Assembly: GCF_002356335.1 (NCBI RefSeq)
Contig: NZ_AP018165.1
Span: forward strand, 2,914,001-2,978,000
Reading direction: 5' to 3'
Length of the DNA: 64,000 bases
DNA from: [Mycobacterium] stephanolepidis
GTDB lineage: Bacteria; Actinomycetota; Actinomycetes; Mycobacteriales; Mycobacteriaceae
Shown: piece after piece, positions 39,388 through 47,962 of the stretch
Layout of the letters: each line of letters opens with the position of its first letter
How positions within the stretch are numbered: position 1 is the stretch's first letter
Notes under the pieces: generated by a model
Seen by the model: only the letters and a program-made list of their open reading frames with translations
The model's database searches: none
What the model was told of the DNA's origin: nothing
Program-made: the position numbers and the translations under genes

Positions 39388-40077
39388 GTGCGAGTAGTGG
39401 TGATGGGCTGCGGGCGCGTGGGCGCCGCGCTGGCCGGAGGCCTGGCCAGGATCGGCCACGAGGTGGCGATCATCGACAAGGAAGCCTCCGCCTTCAACCG
39501 GCTCAGCCCCGAGTTCACCGGCGAACGCATCGTCGGCATGGGTTTTGATCGCGATGTTCTGTTACGGGCCGGGATCGAGCGGGCACAGGCATTCGCCGCG
39601 GTCTCCTCCGGTGATAACTCGAACATCATCTCGGCCCGGGCGGCCCGTGAGACCTTCGGCGTCGAGCGTGTGGTGGCCCGTATCTACGACGCGAAGCGCG
39701 CCGCCGTCTACGAGCGGCTCGGCATTCCCACCGTCGCCACCGTGCCGTGGACGACCGATCGTCTGCTGCACGCCCTCACGAGGGAAAGTGACACCACCAA
39801 GTGGCGTGATCCGTCCGGTTCGGTCGTGGTCACCGAGCTGGCTCTGCACGAAGAGTGGATCGGCAAGCGCATCACGGCGCTGGAGACGGCCACCGGCGCG
39901 CGAGCGGCCTTCATCATCCGGTTCGGCACGGGTCTGCTTCCGGACGCCAAGACAGTCATCCAGGACAGCGACGAGGTGTATGTCTCTGCGGTGTCGGGAC
40001 GGGCCGCCGAAGCGTTGGCGATCGCGGCGCAACCACCGGGCGAGGATGCTGACGACGACCACGGGAGTGCCCGATGA
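39388..40077 (+). CDS. ceoB: TrkA-family potassium uptake regulatory protein CeoB
   Basis: This 229-residue cytoplasmic RCK protein has an N-terminal NAD-binding fold (VRVVVMGCGRVGAALAGGLA) followed by a TrkA_C domain at about 140-220. It gates a potassium transporter in response to nucleotides. GTG 39388 has AGAAAGG seven bases upstream. It overlaps ceoC by ATGA, and the two probably act as a heteromer. The transporter may be the divergent APC-type permease, by inference. Confidence 0.93.
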   Translation: MRVVVMGCGRVGAALAGGLARIGHEVAIIDKEASAFNRLSPEFTGERIVGMGFDRDVLLRAGIERAQAFAAVSSGDNSNIISARAARETFGVERVVARIYDAKRAAVYERLGIPTVATVPWTTDRLLHALTRESDTTKWRDPSGSVVVTELALHEEWIGKRITALETATGARAAFIIRFGTGLLPDAKTVIQDSDEVYVSAVSGRAAEALAIAAQPPGEDADDDHGSAR

Positions 40078-40730
40078 AGGTCGCTATCGGAGGCGCGGGC
40101 GCCGTCGGGCGTTCCATCGCGCGCGAGCTCATCGAGAGCCGGCACGAGGTCACCCTGCTGGAACGCAACCCCGAGCACATCGATCCGGAGGCGGTACCCG
40201 AGGCACATTGGCGGCTCGGTGATGCCTGCGAGATCAGCCTGCTGGAGGCCGAAGAGCTGCATACCTTTGATGTGGTGATCGCCGCGACCGGTGATGACAA
40301 GGCCAATCTGGTGCTGAGCCTGCTGGCCAAGACCGAGTTCGCGGTACCGCGCGTCGTGGCCCGCGTGAATGATCCGCGCAACGAGTGGCTCTTCGATGAC
40401 GCCTGGGGTGTCGATGTCGCGGTATCCACCCCGCGCATGCTGGCCTCTCTCGTCGAGGAGGCCGTCGCCGTGGGTGACGTGGTGCGCCTCATGGAGTTCC
40501 GGCGCGGACAGGCCAACCTGGTAGAGATCACCCTCCCCGATGACACCCCGTGGGCCGGTAAGCCGGTGCGAAAACTGGAGCTCCCCCGCGACGCGGTGCT
40601 GGTGGCGATCCTGCGCGGATCACGGGTCATTCCGGTGCAGCCCGATGAGCCCCTCGAAGGCGGCGACGAGCTGATCCTGGTCGCCACCGCGGATATCGAG
40701 GACGAGCTCCACCGCGTAGTACTCGGCTAG
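40074..40730 (+). CDS. ceoC: TrkA-family potassium uptake regulatory protein CeoC
   Basis: This 218-residue RCK protein has VAIGGAGAVGRSIARELIES at the N-terminus, the DVVIAATGDDKANLVLSLLA strand and a C-terminal TrkA_C domain starting near residue 135. It overlaps ceoB by four bases and the convergent DUF3159 gene by a shared CTAG. Matches Rv2692. Confidence 0.93.
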   Translation: MKVAIGGAGAVGRSIARELIESRHEVTLLERNPEHIDPEAVPEAHWRLGDACEISLLEAEELHTFDVVIAATGDDKANLVLSLLAKTEFAVPRVVARVNDPRNEWLFDDAWGVDVAVSTPRMLASLVEEAVAVGDVVRLMEFRRGQANLVEITLPDDTPWAGKPVRKLELPRDAVLVAILRGSRVIPVQPDEPLEGGDELILVATADIEDELHRVVLG

Positions 40731-41464
40731 GGACTGCTCGGGGATTCCTCGAGCGCGTTCTCCGTGTGGCGGCGCACGTAGCGGATCACCAGCAGGGTGA
40801 TCAACGCGCCGACCGCCGTCAATGGCCAGCCCATCGCGATCTTGGTGCCGCCCAGCCAGGCCGTGTTACCCGCGAGGTACAGCCACTGCTGCACCACAAA
40901 TCGGGTGGCGAACAACACGATCCAGGACACCGTGGCGATATCGAAGGCCATCACGATGCGCCGGTTGGCGCGCCACGACATGTCGCCCCCGGTCGCCCAG
41001 CTGTACGCATAGCCGACGATCGGTCGGCGAATGATTACCGACACCAGGAAGACGGTGCCCCAGAAGAAGTTGGCCCAGATCCCAATGAGGAAGTAGCCCT
41101 TCGCTTCTCCGAGCAGGTAGGCGATCAGCGCGCTGATACCAACGCTGATGAACCCGGAGAATGCCGGTTGCAGCGACTCGCGCCGGATCAAGCGCCAGAT
41201 CAGGATCAGGGTCGCTGCGACCAGGGCCGAGACGATGGCGGGCATCAGCGAGGACACGCTGACCGCGACAACGAAAACGATGACCGGAATCGACGAGTAG
41301 ACGATTCCCTGCCAGCCCCCGGCCTGATGCCACATTTCATGCAGCGGCGAGCTTCCCGGCTCCTCGGGCTTGGTCCCGGGCACGCTGATCCTCAGATGCG
41401 GGCCCTCGTGCTCGCCGGAATCAGCCGAGCCTTCCTCAGGCTCGTGCGTTGGGGTTTCCGGCAC
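40727..41464 (-). CDS. DUF3159 membrane protein (Rv2693c-like)
   Basis: This 245-residue protein has a soluble acidic N-terminus of about 45 residues and five or six membrane helices. The family-like segments are QAGGWQGIVYSSIPVIVFVV, GYFLIGIWANFFWG and VIIRRPIVGYAYSWATGGD. The function is unknown. GTG start at 41464 directly follows the stop of the upstream OB-fold gene on the same strand, so they are coupled. Confidence 0.85.
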   Translation of the reverse strand: MPETPTHEPEEGSADSGEHEGPHLRISVPGTKPEEPGSSPLHEMWHQAGGWQGIVYSSIPVIVFVVAVSVSSLMPAIVSALVAATLILIWRLIRRESLQPAFSGFISVGISALIAYLLGEAKGYFLIGIWANFFWGTVFLVSVIIRRPIVGYAYSWATGGDMSWRANRRIVMAFDIATVSWIVLFATRFVVQQWLYLAGNTAWLGGTKIAMGWPLTAVGALITLLVIRYVRRHTENALEESPSSP

Positions 41465-41836
41465 TTAGCGCTGAATCTCGTAGTACGGGTTGTGAATTAC
41501 CTTGCCGCCGTTCTCGAGCTTGCCGAGCCGACCACGCACCAGCAGGGTGCGGCCCGACTCGATACCCGGAATGCGGCGCTGACCCAGCCAGACCAGCGTC
41601 ACGGTGTCGGTGCCGTCGAACAGCTCGGCCTTCACGCCCGCCACGCAGCCCTTGGAGTTGGTTTCCACCGTGCGCAATGTTCCGCACATGGTGACCTCTT
41701 GGCCGCGCTGACAATCGATGACGCGCTGAGCACCGGTGGCGGCGGCGTCGTCACCGATTTTCTCGGCGTCTACTTGCTCCAGGTCCTCTGTCAGCCGACG
41801 AGTCAGTCGACGCAGATAACCGCCTGTGGTAGCCAC
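41465..41836 (-). CDS. OB-fold nucleic acid-binding protein (Rv2694c-like)
   Basis: This 123-residue protein has an N-terminal helical part (residues 1-40) and an OB-fold, VTMCGTLRTVETNSKGCVAG then GRTLLVRGRLGKLENGG. That is the pattern of small actinobacterial OB proteins related to RecG wedge domains. The GTG start at 41836 is preceded by AGGACGAG. Its stop abuts the DUF3159 start. Role in nucleic acid binding is inferred from fold only. Confidence 0.82.
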   Translation of the reverse strand: MATTGGYLRRLTRRLTEDLEQVDAEKIGDDAAATGAQRVIDCQRGQEVTMCGTLRTVETNSKGCVAGVKAELFDGTDTVTLVWLGQRRIPGIESGRTLLVRGRLGKLENGGKVIHNPYYEIQR

Positions 41837-41993
41837 TTCTCGTCCTGGCCTCTCAACATGCCCGATCGTGTGATCGCTCGTGGAGCCTCTTTGGCGCAAG
41901 CGGCTCATCGGTGCAACCGCCACGGTAGACCTTTGCACGCCCCGATGCCAGGCGGCCCTCGGGGTGTCCCGCACACCGGGCAAGATCAGGTGC

Positions 41994-42725
41994 GTGACGC
42001 CCATCAACGGTCTTGCCGCACGCGGCCCATCCCCCGAACTTGAGGGCCACACAGCGGTTCTCATGCCCGGCACGGGCTCCGACGACGACTTCATCATCCG
42101 GGCGTTCGGCCCCGCGCTCAGCGATGCGGGTGCTGCCCTGGTGGCGGTGCACCCAGAACCGAATGACCTGGTCAACGGCTATCTGCGAGCACTCGATGGG
42201 GCGGCCAGCAAAGGCCCGATCGTCGTCGGCGGGATGTCCATCGGCACCGCCGTGGCCCTGACGTGGGCGCTGCAGAACCCCGGGGCCGCGCTGGCGGTGC
42301 TGGCGGCGATGCCCGCGTGGACGGGCAAGCCGGAAAACTCGCCTGCTTCGGTGTCCGCCCGGGTCACCGCGGAATCGCTGCGTGCCGACGGGTTGGCAGC
42401 GGTGACAGCCGCCATGCAGGCCAGCAGTCCTGCATGGCTCGGCGCTGAGCTCGCCCGATCATGGGCCGCCCAGTGGCCCGGCCTACCCAACGCCATGGAT
42501 GCGGTGTCGGGCTTTGTGAACCCGACGGCCGACGACATCCGTGGATTGGCCGTACCGCTGGCGGTGGCAGCGGCCACCGATGATCCGATACATCCGCTTG
42601 CTGTCGGCCAGGACTGGGCGTCCTGGGCGCCGCGCGGTGCGCTGCGCACGTTTACCCTCGATCAGCTGGGCGCGGACCCGTCCTGCCTGGGACAGGCCTG
42701 CGTCGGTGCACTGAGCGATATCTGA
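41994..42725 (+). CDS. Alpha/beta-hydrolase fold protein (Rv2695-like)
   Basis: This protein of about 243 residues has the oxyanion-loop opening TAVLMPGTGSDDDFIIRAF, the nucleophile elbow IVVGGMSIGTAVAL (Ser in GMSIG) and an acid strand AVAAATDDPIH. A C-terminal His candidate is less clear, so activity is uncertain. GTG 41994 is the chosen start; upstream residues are not family-like. It is divergent from the OB-fold gene and ends one base before the convergent sigma-factor stop. Confidence 0.78.
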   Translation: MTPINGLAARGPSPELEGHTAVLMPGTGSDDDFIIRAFGPALSDAGAALVAVHPEPNDLVNGYLRALDGAASKGPIVVGGMSIGTAVALTWALQNPGAALAVLAAMPAWTGKPENSPASVSARVTAESLRADGLAAVTAAMQASSPAWLGAELARSWAAQWPGLPNAMDAVSGFVNPTADDIRGLAVPLAVAAATDDPIHPLAVGQDWASWAPRGALRTFTLDQLGADPSCLGQACVGALSDI

Positions 42726-42726
42726 C

Positions 42727-43605
42727 TCAGCGTCCTCGTGCCGCCGGGTCGGCCGTGGCCTCGATCTTGAGCACCACGCCGTCACGCACCGTCAAGGTGA
42801 CCACCGCGAAGAGCCTGCGCTGCATGAAGGCCAGCAGAACTGGTTGCCCGAACGGCCCACCCACCAAGGTGGCGCCATGACCCAGGTACATGAGCAGATT
42901 CGTGGCGACATCGGTGCGTCCGCGGTTGACCTGCGGTGCCGGTGCGGGGTCTCCGATGATGGTGCCGACCCCCCAGACGCTGGAATCCAACACCCCCATC
43001 AGGCCGATCAGGTCGCCGTTGGCGCAGGCGGTCACGAATTTTTCGATCAGCTCCCGGTGCTCAGCACGGGTGACGTCACCAATGCGCGACGACGACTGCT
43101 GAAATCTGGTCCGGGCGCGCCGGGCAAGCTGGCGGCACGTGCCCACCGGGCGACCCACCGTCGACGCGATCTCTTCGAACGGGACTCCGAATACGTCATG
43201 CAAGACGAACGCGACCCGCTCGCCGGGACTGAGCGCTCGCAACACCTCCCACAGGGCACCTCGCACCTCGTCGTCCAGAGTGACCCTGTCGACCGGATCT
43301 GCAGTCGACGAAACATAGAGCGGTGCAACGGATTCCACTATCGACGCGATGCCCGTCTGCTCGCGGCGCATACGTGCCGAACGCAGCTGGTCCAGGCACA
43401 ACCGACCGGTCACCACCGATAACCACGCACGCGGCTCGTCGATCTGCGTCTCATCCGCGCGGGCCAGCCGCACGAACGCTTCTTGGACGCAGTCCTCGGC
43501 ATCGCCGACATCGCCGAGCATCTGATAGGCGAGATTCACCAGGTAGGGGTAATGCTCGCGCCAGGCCGCGGCCACCAGCGCGTCGTGCGTGGACGAGAAA
43601 CTCAT
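42727..43605 (-). CDS. ECF41-like RNA polymerase sigma factor with SnoaL-like C-terminal domain
   Basis: This 292-residue protein has sigma region 2 (YPYLVNLAYQMLGDVGDAEDCVQEAFVRL), region 4 (ALSPGERVAFVLHDVFGVPFEEIA) and a C-terminal NTF2/SnoaL-like extension of about 110 residues, as in SigI/SigJ and ECF41 proteins. No anti-sigma gene is adjacent; in ECF41 the extension itself regulates activity. Its divergent neighbour is an oxidoreductase/epimerase-type gene, the partner class known for ECF41. A promoter GTAACTTT-N14-CGTCG lies so close that the message would be nearly leaderless. Confidence 0.88.
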   Translation of the reverse strand: MSFSSTHDALVAAAWREHYPYLVNLAYQMLGDVGDAEDCVQEAFVRLARADETQIDEPRAWLSVVTGRLCLDQLRSARMRREQTGIASIVESVAPLYVSSTADPVDRVTLDDEVRGALWEVLRALSPGERVAFVLHDVFGVPFEEIASTVGRPVGTCRQLARRARTRFQQSSSRIGDVTRAEHRELIEKFVTACANGDLIGLMGVLDSSVWGVGTIIGDPAPAPQVNRGRTDVATNLLMYLGHGATLVGGPFGQPVLLAFMQRRLFAVVTLTVRDGVVLKIEATADPAARGR

Positions 43606-43613
43606 GTCACTGC

Positions 43614-43639
43614 GACGATTCCACGGCCGGGAAAGTTAC
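43614..43639 (-). promoter_or_regulatory. Probable autoregulated ECF promoter for the sigma gene
   Basis: On the minus strand GTAACTTT (43639-43632) is followed after 14 bases by CGTCG (43617-43613). CGTC is a common ECF -10 core. The expected transcript start falls at about 43607-43606, almost at the ATG at 43605. The same motif with the same spacing occurs on the other strand. Confidence 0.65.
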
Positions 43640-43660
43640 CAAGCCAACCGGGCAAATCTC

Positions 43661-43686
43661 GTAACTTTGCGCGCTCGCGTCCCGTC
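43661..43686 (+). promoter_or_regulatory. Probable ECF promoter for the NmrA-like gene
   Basis: GTAACTTT (43661-43668), 14 bases, CGTC (43683-43686). It is a mirror image of the promoter on the opposite strand; the two -35 elements form an 8-base inverted repeat with a 21-base spacer. It leaves a leader of about 60 bases before the ATG at 43755, which has GGAG. Confidence 0.65.
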
Positions 43687-43754
43687 GTACTCATGTGGCC
43701 GCTTTGGCCGAAACATGCAGAGCCATCCGAACCTCCCGAATTGGAGTATCCGAC

Positions 43755-44615
43755 ATGACAATTCTCGTCACCGGCGCAACAGGCAATGTGGGGCGCCCGC
43801 TGGTGGACCTACTGGCAAGGGCGGGCGCCGAGGTACGCGCGGTCACCCGCCACCCCGAGCATGGGGATTTCTCGCCGCAGGTGAAAACCATCGAGTCGGC
43901 GCGCGCCGGTATCAGCGGCGCCACCGCCATCTTCCTGAATTCCCGGGCCCTTGGGGAAGATCTCGCCGATTTTGTGGATCAGGCTGTACGCGAAGGAGTT
44001 ACCCGCCTGGTTGCCCTTTCGGCGATCAACTGCGACGACGACTTCTCCCGACAACCGTCGCGGTTCCGTGGCGACCGAAACAAGGAGGTGGAACAGTACG
44101 CGGTCGGTTCCGGAGTGGAGTGGGTGAGCTTGCGCCCAACCATCTTCGCGTCGAATTTCCTCGGGATGTGGGCGGGCCAGCTCACGGCGGGCAACGTGGT
44201 CCGGGGACCGCATGCGTCCGCCTCAAGCGCCCCGATCGCGGATCGGGACATCTCCGAGATCGCGGCGCACGCGCTGCTCACGGACGACCTCGTCGGGCAG
44301 CGCATTCCGCTGACCGGTCCGCAGGCATTCACCAACACCGATCTCGTCGCGGTACTCGGGGATGTTCTGCATCGGCCGTTGGAGTACCTGCAGGTTTCCG
44401 ACGATCTCGTGCGTCAGCACTTCGCGGGCCTGGGGTTTGCGACCGAGTTCGCCGACGCGTACCTGGCGATGCAGGCCGCCACGGTCACGGTGCCGGCGGT
44501 CGTCACGCAGGAGGTGAACCGGATACTCGGGCGTTCCGCGGAGCCCTTCGCCGCTTGGGCAGACAGATTCCGGGCCGAGTTCACGTACCCCGAGTCCGCA
44601 CCACGGAACCGGTGA
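43755..44615 (+). CDS. NmrA-like NAD(P)-binding oxidoreductase/epimerase
   Basis: This 286-residue atypical SDR has ILVTGATGNVGRPLVDLLA (residues 3-21) and lacks a clear YxxxK, as in NmrA/azoreductase-like proteins. WVSLRPTIFASNFLGMW is typical of the family. The ATG at 43755 has GGAG eight bases upstream. It is the likely target of the divergent ECF sigma factor and may act on an electrophilic or oxidised metabolite. The stop TGA overlaps a possible GTG start of the next gene. Confidence 0.85.
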   Translation: MTILVTGATGNVGRPLVDLLARAGAEVRAVTRHPEHGDFSPQVKTIESARAGISGATAIFLNSRALGEDLADFVDQAVREGVTRLVALSAINCDDDFSRQPSRFRGDRNKEVEQYAVGSGVEWVSLRPTIFASNFLGMWAGQLTAGNVVRGPHASASSAPIADRDISEIAAHALLTDDLVGQRIPLTGPQAFTNTDLVAVLGDVLHRPLEYLQVSDDLVRQHFAGLGFATEFADAYLAMQAATVTVPAVVTQEVNRILGRSAEPFAAWADRFRAEFTYPESAPRNR

Positions 44616-44620
44616 CGGCC

Positions 44621-45058
44621 ATGACCAGCATCCCGCCGCGGTGGCTTAAACCGATGAACAAGCTGGTGCGGGCATTTCACCGCATCGGCATCCCGACCGG
44701 TCCGGCGATGGTGCTGACCGTGCCGGGCCGCACGACGGGTCGTCCCCGTCCCACCCCCATCACACCGTTCGACATGGATGGTCACCTCTACGCGGTCGGG
44801 GGCTATCCGGGCTCGGATTGGCCGCGTAATGCCGCCGCGGCCGGCTCAGGAACTCTCACCCGGCGACACCGTGTCCAACACGTCAGGATCGTCAGCGTGC
44901 CGCCCGAAACTGCCCGGCGCGCGCTGCGGGTATTTGCCGTCAAGGTTCCCGTGGGCGTGCGGTTCGCGAAAAACGCCGGACTGGTGCGCCACGGAACTCC
45001 GGATGAGTTCGAGGCGCTGGCCGGAACACTGTCGGTGTTCCGGTTCGATCCTGACTAG
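44621..45058 (+). CDS. DUF385/Ddn-like F420-type nitroreductase-family protein
   Basis: This 145-residue split-barrel protein has MVLTVPGRTTGRPRPTPITP and LYAVGGYPGSDWPRNAAAAG, the phosphate-binding and core motifs of the Ddn/DUF385 family that bind deazaflavin F420. It is a plausible quinone or aldehyde reductase. ATG 44621 is used; GTG 44612 overlaps the previous stop. It probably belongs to the ECF-controlled operon. The stop shares CTAG with the convergent DUF3710 gene. Confidence 0.83.
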   Translation: MTSIPPRWLKPMNKLVRAFHRIGIPTGPAMVLTVPGRTTGRPRPTPITPFDMDGHLYAVGGYPGSDWPRNAAAAGSGTLTRRHRVQHVRIVSVPPETARRALRVFAVKVPVGVRFAKNAGLVRHGTPDEFEALAGTLSVFRFDPD

Positions 45059-45807
45059 CCGCCGGTGATCGTGGACCGCAGCTGCTGCATGGCCGATCCC
45101 GAGACGCTGCGGCGGGCCGCCGGTGTCGGATCGTCCTGCGGTGCGGGTTCCTGGGTGAGTGCCTCGGCTTCGGCTTCTGCCATCGCCTGGGCCTGCGCCG
45201 CCTGCAGCTGCTCCAGCATCGGTTCGGGCAGCGCGACCGGCAGCGGAGTCCGTACGGGGTACGGGCTGTCATCGCGGCGGACGACGGTGTCGGCCACCGC
45301 GTCGCGGGCCTCCTGTGCCAGTGCGTCGAATGTCTCGGCGGGACCCTGCAGCACGCAGCGGATCATCCATCGGTAACCGTCGACCCCGATGAAGCGCACG
45401 GAGCCGCCCTCGGCGACCCCGACGACCTCCCGGCCCCACGGACCGTCCGCGATGGAGACCTCCGCGGCCTCCTTGCGGAGCGATTCAGCCAACTCCCCCG
45501 CGATCTCGCGCCACAGGCCTGCGGATTTCGGTGCGGCGTACGCGGCCACCGAATAGCGCCCGTTGGGCGTGAGCACGAAAACCGCGCCGGGCGTACCCGT
45601 GGCGGTCAGTTCAACCTGAATCTGTCCGGCCTCTGGCACGGGGATGAGTACCGAACCCAGGTCCAGGCGTCCGACCCCCGCGTCCTCAGGGCTGTCGAAA
45701 TCCTCGATCTCGTATGGGCCGTCAAACGATTCGTCCGACCCCGTTGTGGAGGCGTCGGCCGAATCGTCCAGGTCGTTGAGACCACCACTGCGGTGTAAAG
45801 CCATCAC
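45055..45807 (-). CDS. DUF3710 domain protein (Rv2696c-like)
   Basis: This 250-residue protein has an acidic N-terminus (residues 10-45) and a family-like core: [40 protein letters not shown] and [14 protein letters not shown]. The C-terminus is Ala/Glu-rich and helical. The function is unknown. Its ATG overlaps the stop of dut by four bases; the dut-DUF3710 pairing is conserved in actinobacteria. Confidence 0.86.
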   Translation of the reverse strand: MMALHRSGGLNDLDDSADASTTGSDESFDGPYEIEDFDSPEDAGVGRLDLGSVLIPVPEAGQIQVELTATGTPGAVFVLTPNGRYSVAAYAAPKSAGLWREIAGELAESLRKEAAEVSIADGPWGREVVGVAEGGSVRFIGVDGYRWMIRCVLQGPAETFDALAQEARDAVADTVVRRDDSPYPVRTPLPVALPEPMLEQLQAAQAQAMAEAEAEALTQEPAPQDDPTPAARRSVSGSAMQQLRSTITGG

Positions 45808-46274
45808 AAGCTCGCATGTCCGCCGCTGGACCCGTGCCCACCCGTGCCGCGGGTGGTCACCGCCAGACCGGCCTCGTCAAATGAATCCACTTCAACCAGC
45901 TCCGGTAACTCGACCTGCTGAACCAGCAACTGGGCGATCCGGTCGCCACGGGCAATGACGATAGGGGCCTCGGGGTCCAGGTTGATCAGGCTGAGCTTCA
46001 CCTCGCCACGGTACCCGGCGTCGATCGTGCCGGGACTGTTAACGATCGAAAGACCCACGCGCGCAGCCAGACCCGAACGGGGGTGCACCAACCCGACCAT
46101 CCCCGATGGGATAGCCACGGCGATACCGGTGCCCACCAGCGCCCGACGACCGGGTTCGATCACGAGGTCTTCGGCGCTATAGAGATCTACTCCCGCATCG
46201 TCGGCATGCGCGCGGGAGGGCAGAGGCAGTTCGCGGTCCAGGCGAACGATGGCCAATCTCGTAGGTGTGGGCAC
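45804..46274 (-). CDS. dut: Deoxyuridine 5'-triphosphate nucleotidohydrolase
   Basis: This 156-residue trimeric dUTPase hydrolyses dUTP to dUMP, preventing uracil in DNA and supplying dTMP synthesis. Motifs are [10 protein letters not shown] (I), [14 protein letters not shown] (II), [17 protein letters not shown] (III), [11 protein letters not shown] (IV) and [10 protein letters not shown] (V). The GTG start at 46274 is eight bases after TAGTCT (46288-46283), a -10-like box, suggesting a leaderless message. It is divergent from DUF3093 with 25 bases between the starts. Confidence 0.97.
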   Translation of the reverse strand: MPTPTRLAIVRLDRELPLPSRAHADDAGVDLYSAEDLVIEPGRRALVGTGIAVAIPSGMVGLVHPRSGLAARVGLSIVNSPGTIDAGYRGEVKLSLINLDPEAPIVIARGDRIAQLLVQQVELPELVEVDSFDEAGLAVTTRGTGGHGSSGGHASL

Positions 46275-46282
46275 GATCGCCC

Positions 46283-46292
46283 AGACTACCCT
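46283..46292. promoter_or_regulatory. Overlapping divergent -10 boxes of dut and DUF3093 gene
   Basis: AGACTACCCT contains TACCCT (46287-46292, plus strand), seven bases before GTG 46300, and TAGTCT (46288-46283, minus strand), eight bases before GTG 46274. Both fit the mycobacterial TANNNT -10 pattern for leaderless genes. No clear -35 elements were seen. Confidence 0.55.
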
Positions 46293-46299
46293 TGGCCGC

Positions 46300-46779
46300 G
46301 TGACGGACTCCCCCAGCGACGCGCCACCCATCCGCTACTCCGAGCGGCTCTGGGTTCCATGGTGGTGGGCGCTGCCCGGCTTCGGCGCGGCAACGCTGCT
46401 CGCGCTGGAGATCAACCAGAGCATGCGGCAGCTGCCCAACTGGGTGCCATACCCGATCCTGTTCGCGATCGTCGCGGGAGCCTTGTTGTGGTTCAGCAGG
46501 ATCCGCGTAGAGGTTGCGGCTGGTCCCGACGGCGCACCCGAGCTGCGAGCGGGCTCGGCCCACTTGCCGGTCGGCGTGATCGCCAAGTCGGCGGCTATCC
46601 CGCCCAGTGCGAAAAGTGCGGCACTTGGCCGCCAGCTCGATCCGGCGGCCTTCGTCGTGCACCGCGCATGGATCGGCCCGCTGGTTTTGGTGGTACTCGA
46701 CGATGCCGACGATCCCACCCCCTACTGGCTGGTGAGCAGCCGCCACCCCGATCGGGTGCTGGCGGCCCTGCGGAGCTAG
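46300..46779 (+). CDS. DUF3093 membrane protein (Rv2698-like)
   Basis: This 159-residue protein has two N-terminal membrane helices (about 17-65) and a soluble C-terminal part. The family opening [19 protein letters not shown] is present. The function is unknown. The GTG start is supported by a -10-like TACCCT seven bases upstream, implying a leaderless transcript. It is divergent from dut. Confidence 0.85.
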   Translation: MTDSPSDAPPIRYSERLWVPWWWALPGFGAATLLALEINQSMRQLPNWVPYPILFAIVAGALLWFSRIRVEVAAGPDGAPELRAGSAHLPVGVIAKSAAIPPSAKSAALGRQLDPAAFVVHRAWIGPLVLVVLDDADDPTPYWLVSSRHPDRVLAALRS

Positions 46780-46781
46780 TG

Positions 46782-46796
46782 CGCGGCCGAGCCGCG
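46782..46796. terminator. Small GC hairpin between convergent genes
   Basis: CGCGGC-CGA-GCCGCG lies in the 31-base gap between the DUF3093 and DUF4193 stop codons. It is a possible bidirectional terminator; there is no U-tract. Confidence 0.35.
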
Positions 46797-46810
46797 ACTA
46801 GCTCCGAACC

Positions 46811-47113
46811 TCAGGCCGCGCAGTCGGTGCAGATCAGCTGGCCGTTCTTCTCACTGGCCAGCCGGCTGCGGTGATGCACCAGGAAGCAGCTCGAACACGT
46901 GAACTCGTCGGCCTGCTTCGGGATGACCCGAACCGAAAGTTCCTCGCCGGACAGGTCGGCACCTGGTAGCTCGAACGATTCGGCGGTTTCCGCCTCATCG
47001 ACATCGACCACCGCCGACTGTGCTTCGTTACGACGAGCCTTGAGCTCCTCTAACGAGTCCTCTGACACATCGTCGGCGTCGGATCGCCTCGGAGCGTCGT
47101 AGTCGGTAGCCAT
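46811..47113 (-). CDS. DUF4193 zinc-ribbon-like protein (Rv2699c-like)
   Basis: This 100-residue acidic protein has an N-terminal disordered region, LEELKARRNEAQSAVVDVDE, and a C-terminal zinc-ribbon-like pair (FTCSSCFLVHHRS and LICTDCAA: Cys-x2-Cys twice). It is widely conserved in actinobacteria and abundant in some; the function is unknown. The ATG start is clear. Confidence 0.87.
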   Translation of the reverse strand: MATDYDAPRRSDADDVSEDSLEELKARRNEAQSAVVDVDEAETAESFELPGADLSGEELSVRVIPKQADEFTCSSCFLVHHRSRLASEKNGQLICTDCAA

Positions 47114-47314
47114 GCGTCCATCCCCTTATCAACATCTCGTCATCAAGCTTCTGCATAGGCGCAGCAAGGCTTTGTACCAGGCTGAAACGGACATCACAAA
47201 CTATTAGTGCCCGGATCCCGTCGGTTCTTTGTGTGATTTGCATCACAAGCTAGTGGACGCCCAGTCTATTTCGTCGTCTGTCGCCTGGAAGTCCGCTGGC
47301 CTAGAGTGCCATCC

Positions 47315-47962
47315 GTGGTCGCAGACATCACCGAGGGCACCTCGGTAGACAAGTACGGGCGCCCGTTCCGCCGACGGAACTATTTGCCAGCCCTATGCGT
47401 GGGTATAGCGCTCCTGGTCGTCACCGTGTTCGTCTGGGCTTCGGCGCTCACCCGGGAAGCGCCGGTCAAAGAGGCGACGGCGTGCAACCCGCCCGCTCAG
47501 CAGACCGAGCCCGGCTCCGGAACCATCGGTAAGCCGGTGTCGCGGTCCTCGCTGTCAGGAACCAGCCCGGCCATGCTCAACGACGTCAAGGCTCGTGTCC
47601 TCAACGCCAACGGCCAGGCCGGTCAGGCCGGGGATGTATCCGCCACGCTGCGCGACCTGGGATTCCCCTCGCCGACCGCCGATAACGACCCGTTCTACCC
47701 CAGCGGATCCCGTCTGAACTGCGTCGGACAGATCCGATTCGGGGAGTCCGGGTACGCCAACGCGCTGACACTTTCGCTGGTGGCGCCGTGTGTCGAGTTC
47801 ATCGAAGACAACCGATCCGACAATTCGGTGGATCTCGCGCTCGGCAGTGAGTTCACCGAGCTTGCCTCCGGCAATGCGGTCACCTCAGCGCTCAACAGCC
47901 TCAAGTCCGGTAACCAGGCCAACTCTGATTTCATCCTCAAGGCCCGGCAGAGCACCTGCTAG
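47315..47962 (+). CDS. cei: Envelope integrity protein Cei (LytR C-terminal-like domain)
   Basis: This 215-residue membrane protein has the cytoplasmic start TSVDKYGRPFRRRNYLP, one membrane helix (about 30-50) and an extracytoplasmic LytR_C-type domain (VKARVLNANGQAGQAGDVSATLRDLG) with three Cys, including a terminal Cys. In H37Rv, Rv2700 was named cei for cell envelope integrity and virulence. GTG 47315 follows TAGAGT (47302-47307) by seven bases, suggesting a leaderless message; GTG 47306 is less likely. Confidence 0.86.
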   Translation: MVADITEGTSVDKYGRPFRRRNYLPALCVGIALLVVTVFVWASALTREAPVKEATACNPPAQQTEPGSGTIGKPVSRSSLSGTSPAMLNDVKARVLNANGQAGQAGDVSATLRDLGFPSPTADNDPFYPSGSRLNCVGQIRFGESGYANALTLSLVAPCVEFIEDNRSDNSVDLALGSEFTELASGNAVTSALNSLKSGNQANSDFILKARQSTC

